64,000 bases of DNA, taken from positions 434,001 through 498,000 of the forward strand of contig NZ_FOIU01000002.1 of the NCBI RefSeq assembly GCF_900111495.1, in the 5' to 3' direction. Within the stretch, counting starts at the first letter, position 1; each line of letters begins with the position of its first letter. Origin of the DNA: Chryseobacterium wanjuense. GTDB taxonomy: Bacteria > Bacteroidota > Bacteroidia > Flavobacteriales > Weeksellaceae. Under the pieces are notes generated by a model, which saw only the letters and a list, made by a program, of their open reading frames with translations, did no database searches and was not told the DNA's origin. Positions 43,153 to 51,696 of the stretch are shown here, one piece after another. The translations under genes were made by a program, and so were the position numbers.

Positions 43153-43303
43153 TTAAAATTTATTTTTTTTAAAGATAAGTAATTAAAATAATAGCTTCAA
43201 ATGTGGAGTTATTTTGTTTAAACACTACGATCACAAATATTCACACCAATTCAGACACAAATAAAATTCGCGTTATTCGTGAAAATAGTAGTGTAATTTG
43301 TGT

Positions 43304-43768
43304 TTAGTTCAGTAACTTTTTAATCAAAGTAATTTGTCCTAAATGATAATAAGCATGCTCAATCATCCCGTCGATATTTCTTAGATATGTTCCATATTTT
43401 TCATCAACAAAAACTTCATTCATTTTAGAATCGGGCATTTGTTCTAATAAGCTTGCAAACTTTTTAGCGTCATTCCAAAGCTTATTTAAAAGTGTTTCCC
43501 ATTGTTCCTGAGATTCAATCGGAGGAAGATCGAAGCTGTATTTATCTTTTATTTCTAAATTACCGCCTTCAAAAACATTCACCAATCCTGCGATATAATA
43601 ATCGATATGAAAAGTAAGCATGGCAATGGTGTTTAAAGTACCAATTTTTGTTGTTGCCTGTTCCCAGGTGACGTCTTTAAGCTGATCTTTAAAATTTGTG
43701 TTGGCAATCCAAAGTCCGTCAAGCAACACTTCCCTGAATCTTTTGGCTAATTGTAAAGTTGAACTCAT
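43304..43768 (-). CDS. DinB-like four-helix protein
   Basis: 154 residues from the ATG chosen here; an in-frame TTG 9 nt upstream is less likely. The pattern of a DinB/YfiT-like fold is visible, with candidate metal ligands in LTFHIDYY and the C-terminal HAYYHLGQI. Such proteins are putative thiol-transfer or metal-binding enzymes of unclear substrate. No neighbour suggests a role. Confidence 0.75.
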   Translation of the reverse strand: MSSTLQLAKRFREVLLDGLWIANTNFKDQLKDVTWEQATTKIGTLNTIAMLTFHIDYYIAGLVNVFEGGNLEIKDKYSFDLPPIESQEQWETLLNKLWNDAKKFASLLEQMPDSKMNEVFVDEKYGTYLRNIDGMIEHAYYHLGQITLIKKLLN

Positions 43769-43803
43769 TGTTTTCAATTTTTTTAAAGATAATTATTTTT
43801 CAA

Positions 43804-43840
43804 TGAGCCTTGTCAAGGTTTAAAACCTTGACAAGGCTCA
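43804..43840. repeat. 37-nt perfect palindrome, CCTTGTCAAGG family
   Basis: 18-nt perfect arms around one A. It is too symmetrical for an ordinary loop and resembles a dispersed palindromic unit. It lies between two minus-strand genes, next to a second hairpin. Confidence 0.65.
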
Positions 43841-43859
43841 CCATCCGTTACAAATAAAA

Positions 43860-43900
43860 AATCCTCCAAGATTTTAAAAACCTTGAAGGATTGTATTTTC
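43860..43900 (-). terminator. Hairpin after the nucleoside-phosphorylase-like gene
   Basis: AATCCT-C-CAAG pairs with CTTG-A-AGGATT around an AT-rich loop, with A-runs on its left as read on the + strand, so it fits a terminator for the minus-strand gene. Confidence 0.55.
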
Positions 43901-43920
43901 AATTTAATTAAAATTAAAAA

Positions 43921-45612
43921 TTATTTTTTAGAAGAAACCTCTTTCTTTCCGCTTTGTAAGATCTTTTCAAGGATTCTCAACGTAATCAGATACGTCGGTT
44001 TTACACCTGTAAGGCCTAAACCTCCCGAAGAAAGCGTACTTCCCGTTTCCAAAGGATTATCCGAAGCGTAATACGCATAGCAAACAAATAAATCCGGTGA
44101 AATATGATGTCTGATCTTCGAAGCTACCTGAATAGCTTTCTGATAATGAGCACCTTCCATTTCAAGACCGATTGCTTTCCATGACGTGTTCATGAAATAA
44201 GAGAGAATATCTCTGTTCTGAAGCGATGTTCCCAACACGGTAATCATCGGGCCTTCGAAAGCTTTCAATTCATCATCTTTAAAATCATCCAGTTTCAAGG
44301 CATTTTCAAAAGGATAATTATCAGCTGTTCCTTCAAAAATATGCGAAGTCGGAATCATAATATCTCCTTTTCCACCGGCAAGAATTCCCGCTTTACCCAT
44401 GATGGAAACAGATTTTACTTTCATCATGTAAACTTCACCTTTATGTTCGTAAGGTCTTAATAATTCGTCCATTACCTCATAGGCCTGTTCCCCAAAAGCA
44501 TAATCGAAAACCATGATCACATCGTCTCCGCCAAATTTTATTCCGCTGAATGGAGTATTCTTAAGATTGGTTTTGCTAAGATCAATGATCTGTACATCGA
44601 TATTACTTCCACTCTTGTCATTAATATAGATCATCCCTTCTTCAAGGGCATATTTAGAAACCTTGTCGCGAAGTTCTTTTTTATCGGAAATTTCCCCGTA
44701 CAGTTTATAATCAACTTCTTTGGGATCTTTTTTCTTTAAGGCATCGTTGGCGTACAGCATATTTTTCACCGAGTGCATGTTCGCAGAAATAATATGAAGC
44801 GGACGCATATGAAGATCATTTTCAAATAAAACTTCTTTCACTTTATTGGCCCATTTTTCACCGAAATAGTGATGCCCCACTCTTTCCTTTAATATGGCAC
44901 TGAAATGAATTTCTCTTTCTCTTGTCTGTTTTGCATCTTCCAAACTTACTTTCGCTAAGTTGTAGATGATCTTAAACAAACGGTCAGGGTTCTTATCATC
45001 TCCAAAAGTATTGTAAGCGTTCAATGTTTCATCAAAAGTTCTTCCTATTAAAGAAGATAAATGAATCAAAGCAACTTCTTTTTCCTTTCTGCTGAATTTT
45101 TTTTCGCCTTTTACTACTTCTTCGATAATTTTAAAAGCGCGTGTCGGTTTCCAGTTTTCATCCTGAATGAAAGCCAGATTGCGAACTTTATCTGCTTCTA
45201 TAAATAAAAATGTTAAGTGAGTAAGAATATCATAGATCTCCGAACGTCCCAAAAGAACTTCGATATTCATCTGGTGCTCATCGATTCTGTAACAGTTTCT
45301 TCTTCTCTTTTTAGGTACAATTGGCTCGAAACTTCCTTTATCAAAACCCTCATCTGATGTAAGATGAATAAAAGCGCATTCTTCAATTCCCTCCGGAAGC
45401 CTGTCTAAAACATACATCAAACCATTCAGTTCCAATTTACTTGGAATATTCATGCTTCCATAAATTTCCGGATTGATGGTCTTCAACAAACTTCTGATGC
45501 TCTCCCCCGAAACACCGGCAGGTTTAAAAAAACCTCTGTAAAAGAGGTGTCTCATAGAAATATACAATCTTTCAATTGCTTCCGTTGTTTCTCTTGCTCT
45601 AGAATTTGTCAT
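43921..45612 (-). CDS. Nucleoside-phosphorylase-like conserved protein
   Basis: 563 residues from the ATG chosen here (a longer start adds 13 unlikely residues). The N-terminal half (about 1-300) is helical and unrecognised. The C-terminal third has the nucleoside-phosphorylase superfamily hallmarks: VLGTSLQNRDI, the EME motif in IGLEMEGAHYQKAIQ, and YYASDNPLETG where the catalytic Asp is expected. It looks like an AMP-nucleosidase-style arrangement. It is conserved in Bacteroidota (recalled, DUF6909-like). Substrate unknown. Confidence 0.65.
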   Translation of the reverse strand: MTNSRARETTEAIERLYISMRHLFYRGFFKPAGVSGESIRSLLKTINPEIYGSMNIPSKLELNGLMYVLDRLPEGIEECAFIHLTSDEGFDKGSFEPIVPKKRRRNCYRIDEHQMNIEVLLGRSEIYDILTHLTFLFIEADKVRNLAFIQDENWKPTRAFKIIEEVVKGEKKFSRKEKEVALIHLSSLIGRTFDETLNAYNTFGDDKNPDRLFKIIYNLAKVSLEDAKQTREREIHFSAILKERVGHHYFGEKWANKVKEVLFENDLHMRPLHIISANMHSVKNMLYANDALKKKDPKEVDYKLYGEISDKKELRDKVSKYALEEGMIYINDKSGSNIDVQIIDLSKTNLKNTPFSGIKFGGDDVIMVFDYAFGEQAYEVMDELLRPYEHKGEVYMMKVKSVSIMGKAGILAGGKGDIMIPTSHIFEGTADNYPFENALKLDDFKDDELKAFEGPMITVLGTSLQNRDILSYFMNTSWKAIGLEMEGAHYQKAIQVASKIRHHISPDLFVCYAYYASDNPLETGSTLSSGGLGLTGVKPTYLITLRILEKILQSGKKEVSSKK

Positions 45613-45699
45613 AAAATAAATTTCACACAAATATACAAAATCTCCCTGCAACTTATTTTAAGTATCTTTTAATAAACGATTTAACATAATATTATGATT

Positions 45700-45965
45700 G
45701 TGTGTCATCTCTACTGATTTGTCATTGCAATGAGTGAAGCGAAGAAGCAATCTTAAAAATTCATATTTAATATTCTCAATTATAGAAAACACCGCAAAAG
45801 GATACAAATCGGGACTAGGAAATGATTCCGTTTAAAACCACCCCGTCAAAAATTTCTTTGAAATTTTCGCCACCCCTCCAAAGGAGGGGAATTCATCCCA
45901 CCACTGTCATTGCGAGGAACGAGGCGATCTTGAAATATTCTGTTGAGATGCTTTCAGCCTGACAA
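45700..45965. repeat. REP-like elements in a 629-nt gene-free region
   Basis: Contains GTCATTGCAATGAGTGAAGC (a widespread flavobacterial repeat), an ACCCCGTC...CCACCCCTCC...GGAGGGGAATT unit (45840-45893) related to 49590-49640, a second GTCATTGCGAGGAACGAGGC at 45908, and GATGCTTTCAGCCTGACAAA, whose reverse complement recurs at 61325. The rest of 45613-46241 is AT-rich and ends in the glnN promoter. Confidence 0.5.
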
Positions 45966-46212
45966 ATAGATAAAAATTATGACAAAAAAAACAATTATTT
46001 AATATAGAAGTGTATAATTAAATCGTAAATTGTACTATATATATATTACATAGTAATAAATCCCAAAGCATTCTCAAGCTTTAAACCTTCAATTTTAAAC
46101 TTTAAACCCATCCTACCCCTCTTAAAAATCAAATCTCTGTTTAAAATTTAGTTAAAATAAAAATCACCCCTTAAATTTTTAGGGTAAAAATATTTTCGAT
46201 TCATTTTTTTTG

Positions 46213-46220
46213 TAAATTTG
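46213..46220 (+). promoter_or_regulatory. -7 promoter element of glnN
   Basis: TAAATTTG lies 21 nt before the ATG and overlaps the start of a longer in-frame reading, which decides for the ATG at 46242. Confidence 0.6.
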
Positions 46221-46241
46221 CCCCGTAAAATTAACCTTATT

Positions 46242-48437
46242 ATGTCAACTTTAAGATTCAAAGCGTTAGAAACCTTACCATTTAAGGACTTTAGAAGAGA
46301 TAACTCCGTTGAAGTTCCTGTAAAATTGTCAGAATTATTCTGTCAGAATGTTTTCTCAGAAGAGACAATGAGAGAATATTTAACAAAAGAAGCATTCCAG
46401 TCTATTATGGATGCGGTAAAAAAAGGAACCAAAATCCAGAGACACATTGCAGACCAGGTAGCTGTAGCCATGAAAGACTGGGCTATGAGCAAAGGTGTGA
46501 CTCACTACACTCACTGGTTTCAACCTTTGACAGGCAGCACTGCAGAAAAGCACGACTCTTTCTTTACTCCGATCGAAGGTGGTAGAGCGATCGAAAGATT
46601 CAGCGGAAACTTATTGATTCAGCAGGAGCCTGATGCATCTTCTTTCCCGAACGGTGGTATCAGAAACACTTTCGAAGCGAGAGGTTATACAGCTTGGGAT
46701 CCTACTTCTCCGGCTTTCATTATGGGAACTACATTATGTATTCCTTCAATCTTCATCTCTTATACGGGAGAAACTTTAGATTATAAAGCACCTCTTTTAA
46801 GAGCTTTGAACGCGGTAGACGAAGCTGCAACCAACGTAATGCAGTATTTCGACAAAAACGTAACAAAAGTAACTCCTACTTTAGGTTGGGAGCAAGAATA
46901 TTTCCTTGTAGATTCAGCATTATACCAATCTCGTCCGGATCTTGTATTAACAGGTAAAACATTGCTAGGACATTCTCCTGCAAAAGGACAACAATTAGAT
47001 GACCACTATTTCGGTTCAATTCCTACAAGAGTAATGAACTTCATGAAAGAGTTGGAAATCGAATGTATGAAATTGGGTATTCCTGTAACAACAAGACACA
47101 ACGAGGTAGCGCCAAACCAATTTGAGCTGGCTCCAATGTTTGAAGAAGTAAACGTTGCGGTAGACCACAACTCTTTGTTGATGGACATCATGGCAAGAAT
47201 TGCTCACAAGCACCATTTCCACATTTTATTCCACGAAAAACCATTCGCAGGAGTAAACGGAAGCGGAAAACACAACAACTGGTCTTTAGCTACAGATACT
47301 GGTGAAAACCTACTCAGCCCGGGAAAAAATCCTAAGAAAAACTTACAGTTCTTAACGTTCTTTGTTAACACGATTAAAGCTGTTCATGAATACGCTGACC
47401 TTTTAAGAGCAAGTATCGCATCTGCAAGCAACGACCACAGATTGGGTGCCAATGAAGCTCCACCAGCAATTATTTCGGTATTTATCGGAAGCCAGTTGTT
47501 CAGAGTGTTGGAAGAGCTTGAAAAAGTAACGGAAGGAAAACTTTCTCCGGACGAAAAAACAGATTTAAAACTAAATGTAGTTGGAAAAATTCCTGAAATC
47601 TTGTTGGATAATACCGACAGAAACAGAACTTCTCCGTTTGCATTTACTGGAAATAAATTCGAGATCAGAGCGGTAGGTTCTTCTGCAAACTGCGCAGAAT
47701 CTATGACGGTAATGAACACGATTGCCGCAAAACAATTAAACGATTTCAAAAAAGAAGTTGATGCTTTAATTGAGACTGGTCTTAAAAAAGACGAGGCGAT
47801 CTTCAACGTATTAAGAGAATACATCAAGCAGTGTAAAAATATCATGTTTGAAGGCGACGGATATTCTGATGACTGGGCGAAAGAAGCTAAAAAGAGAGGT
47901 TTGAACAACTTAAAGACCACTCCGGAAGCGCTTAAGCAGGAAATGGATAAAAAATTCCTTGCGCTTTACGAAGAAATGGGAATCTTCACGCACAGAGAAG
48001 TTGAAGCCAGAAACGAAATCAAATTAGAAAAATATTCTACAGTGATTGATATTGAAGCAAGAGTTTTAAGTGATATCGCAAGAAACCACATTATTCCTTC
48101 TGCTTTAAATTATCAAAACAGATTGATCGAAAATGTAAAAGGTCTTAAAGAAATTTTCGGAGACAAAGAATTCAAAACATTAGCGAAAGAGCAAATGAGC
48201 CTGATCACTAATATTTCTGAGAATGTTTCTAAAATCAAATTAGGTGTTGAAGATCTTATTAAAGCCAGAGAAGCCGCAAAAGCTGTATCTGACAGCCAAA
48301 AGCAGGCAGAAGCATACTGTAACAAGGTAAAACCTTTATTCGATGGAATCAGAGATGCATCTGATGATCTTGAAATGATGGTGGATGATGAGCTTTGGCC
48401 AATGACAAAGTATAGAGAAATGTTATTTACAAAGTAA
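46242..48437 (+). CDS. glnN: Glutamine synthetase, type III
   Basis: 731 residues; ATP-dependent ligation of ammonia to glutamate. The size (twice GlnA) and GS-III signatures are clear: TGSTAEKHDSFF near residue 105, LGWEQEYFLVD, NEVAPNQFELAPMFEEVNVA, and the conserved HEKPFAGVNGSGKHNNWSL. GS-III is the common form in Bacteroidota. It has its own promoter and terminator. A GlnK/PII partner is not adjacent. Confidence 0.95.
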   Translation: MSTLRFKALETLPFKDFRRDNSVEVPVKLSELFCQNVFSEETMREYLTKEAFQSIMDAVKKGTKIQRHIADQVAVAMKDWAMSKGVTHYTHWFQPLTGSTAEKHDSFFTPIEGGRAIERFSGNLLIQQEPDASSFPNGGIRNTFEARGYTAWDPTSPAFIMGTTLCIPSIFISYTGETLDYKAPLLRALNAVDEAATNVMQYFDKNVTKVTPTLGWEQEYFLVDSALYQSRPDLVLTGKTLLGHSPAKGQQLDDHYFGSIPTRVMNFMKELEIECMKLGIPVTTRHNEVAPNQFELAPMFEEVNVAVDHNSLLMDIMARIAHKHHFHILFHEKPFAGVNGSGKHNNWSLATDTGENLLSPGKNPKKNLQFLTFFVNTIKAVHEYADLLRASIASASNDHRLGANEAPPAIISVFIGSQLFRVLEELEKVTEGKLSPDEKTDLKLNVVGKIPEILLDNTDRNRTSPFAFTGNKFEIRAVGSSANCAESMTVMNTIAAKQLNDFKKEVDALIETGLKKDEAIFNVLREYIKQCKNIMFEGDGYSDDWAKEAKKRGLNNLKTTPEALKQEMDKKFLALYEEMGIFTHREVEARNEIKLEKYSTVIDIEARVLSDIARNHIIPSALNYQNRLIENVKGLKEIFGDKEFKTLAKEQMSLITNISENVSKIKLGVEDLIKAREAAKAVSDSQKQAEAYCNKVKPLFDGIRDASDDLEMMVDDELWPMTKYREMLFTK

Positions 48438-48461
48438 CATCTGTAAAGTTCCATATTAGTT

Positions 48462-48493
48462 AAACTCTTCGGTATTTCCGGAGAGTTTTTTTT
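48462..48493 (+). terminator. glnN terminator
   Basis: 11-bp stem AAACTCTTCGG / CCGGAGAGTTT (one G-T pair), loop TATTT, then a T-run. Confidence 0.8.
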
Positions 48494-48586
48494 GTTTTAT
48501 TAACAGTGCAGAAAATTGGAGTTTTAAAAATTTAACTATGATTAATAAAGGAAATATCAATTATTATGTTAAAAAACCTTAATAAA

Positions 48587-48630
48587 AAAAACCGCACTCT
48601 CACCAAAAATAGGCGGTTGCGGTTTGTTTT
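48587..48630. other. Second hairpin between glnN and the NlpC gene
   Basis: AAACCGCA at 48588-48595 region pairs with TGCGGTTT about 23 nt later, followed by GTTTTTC. It has no obvious gene. It might end a short transcript or be another REP-type unit. The rest of the 340-nt gap contains only the TATTTTTG box (48718-48725) of the next gene. Confidence 0.35.
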
Positions 48631-48777
48631 TCTTTAACATACTTAAATAATATGTTAAAATGTGTTAAAAATAGAACCTGATAATAATCATATCCAAGCC
48701 CTTTTGGCTGGAATACATATTTTTGTAATGCTTTTGAAAAATACTATTCCTTTTTTAACACGGATAATCAAATATAT

Positions 48778-49491
48778 ATGAAGAAAAGAGTTTTGTTTTA
48801 TTTAGTTGCTTTCGTTTCTACCGTATCGTTACAATCGTGTGTTACCAATTACGTAGTATCAAAACCAGCAACTTACACTAAAGAATACAAAACAGATGCC
48901 AAACTAGCTTCTATCGATACAAAGAAAATGGAGCAGGATAAACAGCAATTGATCAATTCATTTCTTGCTGAAAAGGCAACTTCTTTAGCGAACGCAAAAA
49001 ATACCATTAAGAATTCTGAGATTGCAAAATCAATCAGACACAATAAAACCATAGACAACATCCTTACGGAAGCGTCAACGTACCTGGGAACTCCTTACAG
49101 ATATGGAGGAATGACAAGAAACGGTATCGATTGTTCAGCTTTTGTACTTTCCGTTTTCGGGGCAGCGGCAGGGCTTAGCTTACCAAGAGTAGCAGCTTCT
49201 CAGGCGCAGGAAGGAGAAAAGATCGAGAAAGAGAGCCTTCAGAAAGGTGACCTGATTTTCTTTTCTCACGGAAGAAGAATTTCTCACGTAGGTATTGTAG
49301 AAAGTGTTTCTGAAGACGGTGAAGTGAAATTCATTCACGCAGCAACGTCGAGAGGAGTAATGATTTCTTCGCTTAATGACTCTTATTGGGGACCTAAGTA
49401 CAGATTCGGAAAAAGAGTAATCAATGAGAACGGAGAAGCTTACAACAACCTTGCAACTACAACTCCCGCATCAAACGGAACAAGTTTTTAA
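48778..49491 (+). CDS. NlpC/P60 cell-wall hydrolase lipoprotein
   Basis: 237 residues. Lipoprotein signal with C21 in SLQSC. A linker (about 30-95) leads to an NlpC/P60 domain with catalytic C119 (in GIDCSAFV), H170 (in RRISHVGIVE) and H187 (in KFIHAAT). It cleaves peptidoglycan stem peptides at the D-Glu-dibasic bond, as known for the family. Its TATTTTTG promoter and terminator make it a single-gene unit. Confidence 0.92.
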   Translation: MKKRVLFYLVAFVSTVSLQSCVTNYVVSKPATYTKEYKTDAKLASIDTKKMEQDKQQLINSFLAEKATSLANAKNTIKNSEIAKSIRHNKTIDNILTEASTYLGTPYRYGGMTRNGIDCSAFVLSVFGAAAGLSLPRVAASQAQEGEKIEKESLQKGDLIFFSHGRRISHVGIVESVSEDGEVKFIHAATSRGVMISSLNDSYWGPKYRFGKRVINENGEAYNNLATTTPASNGTSF

Positions 49492-49519
49492 TTTTAAATA
49501 ATTGATTTAAATAATGAAG

Positions 49520-49543
49520 CCAGCATTTTTTGCTGGTTTTTTT
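49520..49543 (+). terminator. Terminator of the NlpC/P60 gene
   Basis: CCAGCA / TGCTGG stem with a TTTTT loop and a seven-T tail. Confidence 0.85.
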
Positions 49544-49589
49544 ATTGTGATGAGGTTTTTGAATTTACTTGATTAGTATATGTAACTAC

Positions 49590-49642
49590 CCCGTCTTTCA
49601 AACTTTGTTTGAAATCCACCCCTTCAGAGAAGGGGAATTGTA
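49590..49642. repeat. REP-like CCCCGTC/CCACCCC unit
   Basis: ACCCCGTCTTTCAAACTTTG followed by CCACCCCTTC and GAAGGGGAATT; related to 45840-45893 in order and spacing. Confidence 0.5.
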
Positions 49643-49660
49643 ACATCTCTAATACTAACT

Positions 49661-49772
49661 TCTAGCGTCTAGCATCTAGCATCTAGCATCTAGCATCTAG
49701 CATCTAACATCTAGCATCTAACATCTAGCATCTAGCATCTAGCATCTAGCATCTAGCATTTAGCATCTAGCA
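49661..49772. repeat. Tandem heptamer array (TCTAGCA)16
   Basis: Sixteen consecutive 7-nt units, mostly TCTAGCA, with variants TCTAGCG (first), TCTAACA (units 7 and 9) and TTTAGCA (unit 15). It sits just beyond the 3' end of the pentapeptide-repeat gene. Unit number is likely to vary between strains. Confidence 0.9.
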
Positions 49773-49775
49773 AAA

Positions 49776-50351
49776 TTAGCTGTTCCTATCAATTTCAATA
49801 TCGAAAGTATGCAACAGGCCATAGACTTCGGAAAGTGAAAATTTGGCCTTTTTAAGCCTGTTCTGAGAAGGATCTATTGAATAGTTGACCGATGTTCGGA
49901 AATCTGCTTTTTCAAGGTTTGTATTGTCGAAAACAGCGCCGGAAAGATCACAGGAATTGAAGATGGAGTTGGATAAGTCGCATTCCGCAAAATCAACTTC
50001 AATTAATTTTGAATTTTTAAATACCGTTTTTTTAATTGATGTTTTATAAAAAATGGAATTGTTTAAAGAACAACCGTCAAATCTAAATGACAATCCAAAA
50101 GCATTGCAATCATCAAAATGAAGCCCGAACATTTTACACTCTTTAAAAATCACCTCACGGAAAGCCGTTGAAACGAGTTTTGCCATGCTCAAATTACACC
50201 CGATGAATTCACAGTCATTAAAACTGGAAAAAGAAAGATCAGCATACTCAAAATTGCAGTTTCGGAAGATACAGTTTTCGTATTCGCCTTTTTCAAATTG
50301 AGAGAAGTCGGTGTTTTCGAAAGTTTGATCTGAGAAGTATGCTTGTTTCAT
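49776..50351 (-). CDS. Pentapeptide-repeat protein
   Basis: 191 residues built almost wholly of A(D/N)Lxx-type pentapeptides, for example DLSNSIFNSC and DLSGAVFDNTNLEKADF. It should fold as a right-handed quadrilateral beta-helix. The length and the interruption near residue 100 recall Qnr-like gyrase-protecting proteins, but many such proteins have other roles. Quinolone protection is only a possibility. Confidence 0.85.
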   Translation of the reverse strand: MKQAYFSDQTFENTDFSQFEKGEYENCIFRNCNFEYADLSFSSFNDCEFIGCNLSMAKLVSTAFREVIFKECKMFGLHFDDCNAFGLSFRFDGCSLNNSIFYKTSIKKTVFKNSKLIEVDFAECDLSNSIFNSCDLSGAVFDNTNLEKADFRTSVNYSIDPSQNRLKKAKFSLSEVYGLLHTFDIEIDRNS

Positions 50352-50466
50352 TCTATTTTTTTGATGAAATTTTTTGTCTCTGATTTTGCAGATTAGGCAG
50401 ATTTTAAGCTAAAATTAAACAGAATATTTGTAAACTTCCATCACCCAACCTCCGGCTTCCAGCTTT

Positions 50467-51696
50467 TTACACCAAACTGTTCTTATCCGAATAATTTAAT
50501 TTAAAGAAAATAAAAGTCATGATCGAAAAGGCCAGCAATGAACTTCCTCCATAACTAAAGTACGGCAACGGAATACCAACCGTCGGGAAAAGTCCCATAA
50601 CCATCCCTAAATTGATCGTAAAGTGCATCAAAAGAATCGACGCAAAGCAATACCCGAAAACACGATTAAAAGTAGATTTCTGTTGTTCCGCGAGATAATA
50701 GATCCGCCCGATGTAGATCATATAACAAAGAATTAGAGTCGCACTTCCTACAAAGCCCCATTCTTCGCCCACCGTACAGAAAATATAGTCAGTTTCCTGC
50801 TCCGGAACGAATTTTCCCTGCGTGACAGAACCTTCACGATAGCCTTTTCCTAAAAGTCCTCCGGAACCGATCGCCGTTTTAGAATATAATAAGTTATACC
50901 CCGAAGTATCTCTGAATGCTTTTTCACCTTTATATAAAACCTCAATCCTTTCTCTCTGGTGTTTTGGCATTTTCTCTAAAATGTATGGCGAGCCGAAAGC
51001 CAGACCGCACAAAATAACCACAGAACCAACAATACCGGAAATTGAGATAACATTCCAGGACATTTTATAATAATTCATGGCGATCCACCCTCCGATGATC
51101 AGGACAATAGCTGCGGCAACATAAATTGGATTAATGGCTAATGAAATAAGAAAAACTCCGGCAAAAAGAAATCCGATTCCGAATAACAATCCGCTCAGGC
51201 CTTCCCGATACAAAGCAATAAAGAATGCAATAAAAACCAACATCGAACCCACATCCGGAATGGCAAGAACTACCGCTGCAGGAATCCCGACAATGGCTAA
51301 CGTTGTATAGAGAGATTTTTTATTACTTAAATTAAACTCCGGTCCGGAAACATAATTGGCAACCATCAAAGCGGTTCCTATTTTTGCAAATTCCACCGGC
51401 TGCATCGTAAAACTTCCGAATTTGTACCAGTTTTTCTGTCCGAGAATTTCTTTACCAAAGGGGAAAAGCCCGATAAGAAGCAAAACACCTCCGATATAAA
51501 TAATCCCCGCCATATTTTCGAAAAATTTACTTCTTCCGACAAATATGATGAGCCCGACAAACAGAGAAATACAGAAGAAAATCAATTGTTTTTCTCCTAA
51601 TTTCTGGTCAACACTGTAAATATTTGCAATGGCAAAAACACAAAGCAGAAAATACAAGCCAAGACCTAATTTATCTATTCCTTCTGTCCATTTCAT
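50467..51696 (-). CDS. rodA: Peptidoglycan polymerase RodA (SEDS family)
   Basis: 409 residues with about ten membrane segments. Polymerises glycan strands for cell elongation with its partner PBP2. SEDS signatures include ALYREGLSGLLFGIGF, the GLLGKGYREGSVTQGKFVPE loop and the final GIPLPYFSYGGSS. Its start overlaps the mrdA stop by 4 nt. Last gene of the mreB-mreC-mreD-mrdA-rodA operon. Confidence 0.94.
   Translation of the reverse strand: MKWTEGIDKLGLGLYFLLCVFAIANIYSVDQKLGEKQLIFFCISLFVGLIIFVGRSKFFENMAGIIYIGGVLLLIGLFPFGKEILGQKNWYKFGSFTMQPVEFAKIGTALMVANYVSGPEFNLSNKKSLYTTLAIVGIPAAVVLAIPDVGSMLVFIAFFIALYREGLSGLLFGIGFLFAGVFLISLAINPIYVAAAIVLIIGGWIAMNYYKMSWNVISISGIVGSVVILCGLAFGSPYILEKMPKHQRERIEVLYKGEKAFRDTSGYNLLYSKTAIGSGGLLGKGYREGSVTQGKFVPEQETDYIFCTVGEEWGFVGSATLILCYMIYIGRIYYLAEQQKSTFNRVFGYCFASILLMHFTINLGMVMGLFPTVGIPLPYFSYGGSSLLAFSIMTFIFFKLNYSDKNSLV

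Noticed and set aside
47384..47920. Minus-strand frame opposite glnN
   Set aside because: A Ser/Phe/Leu-rich antisense shadow with no promoter.
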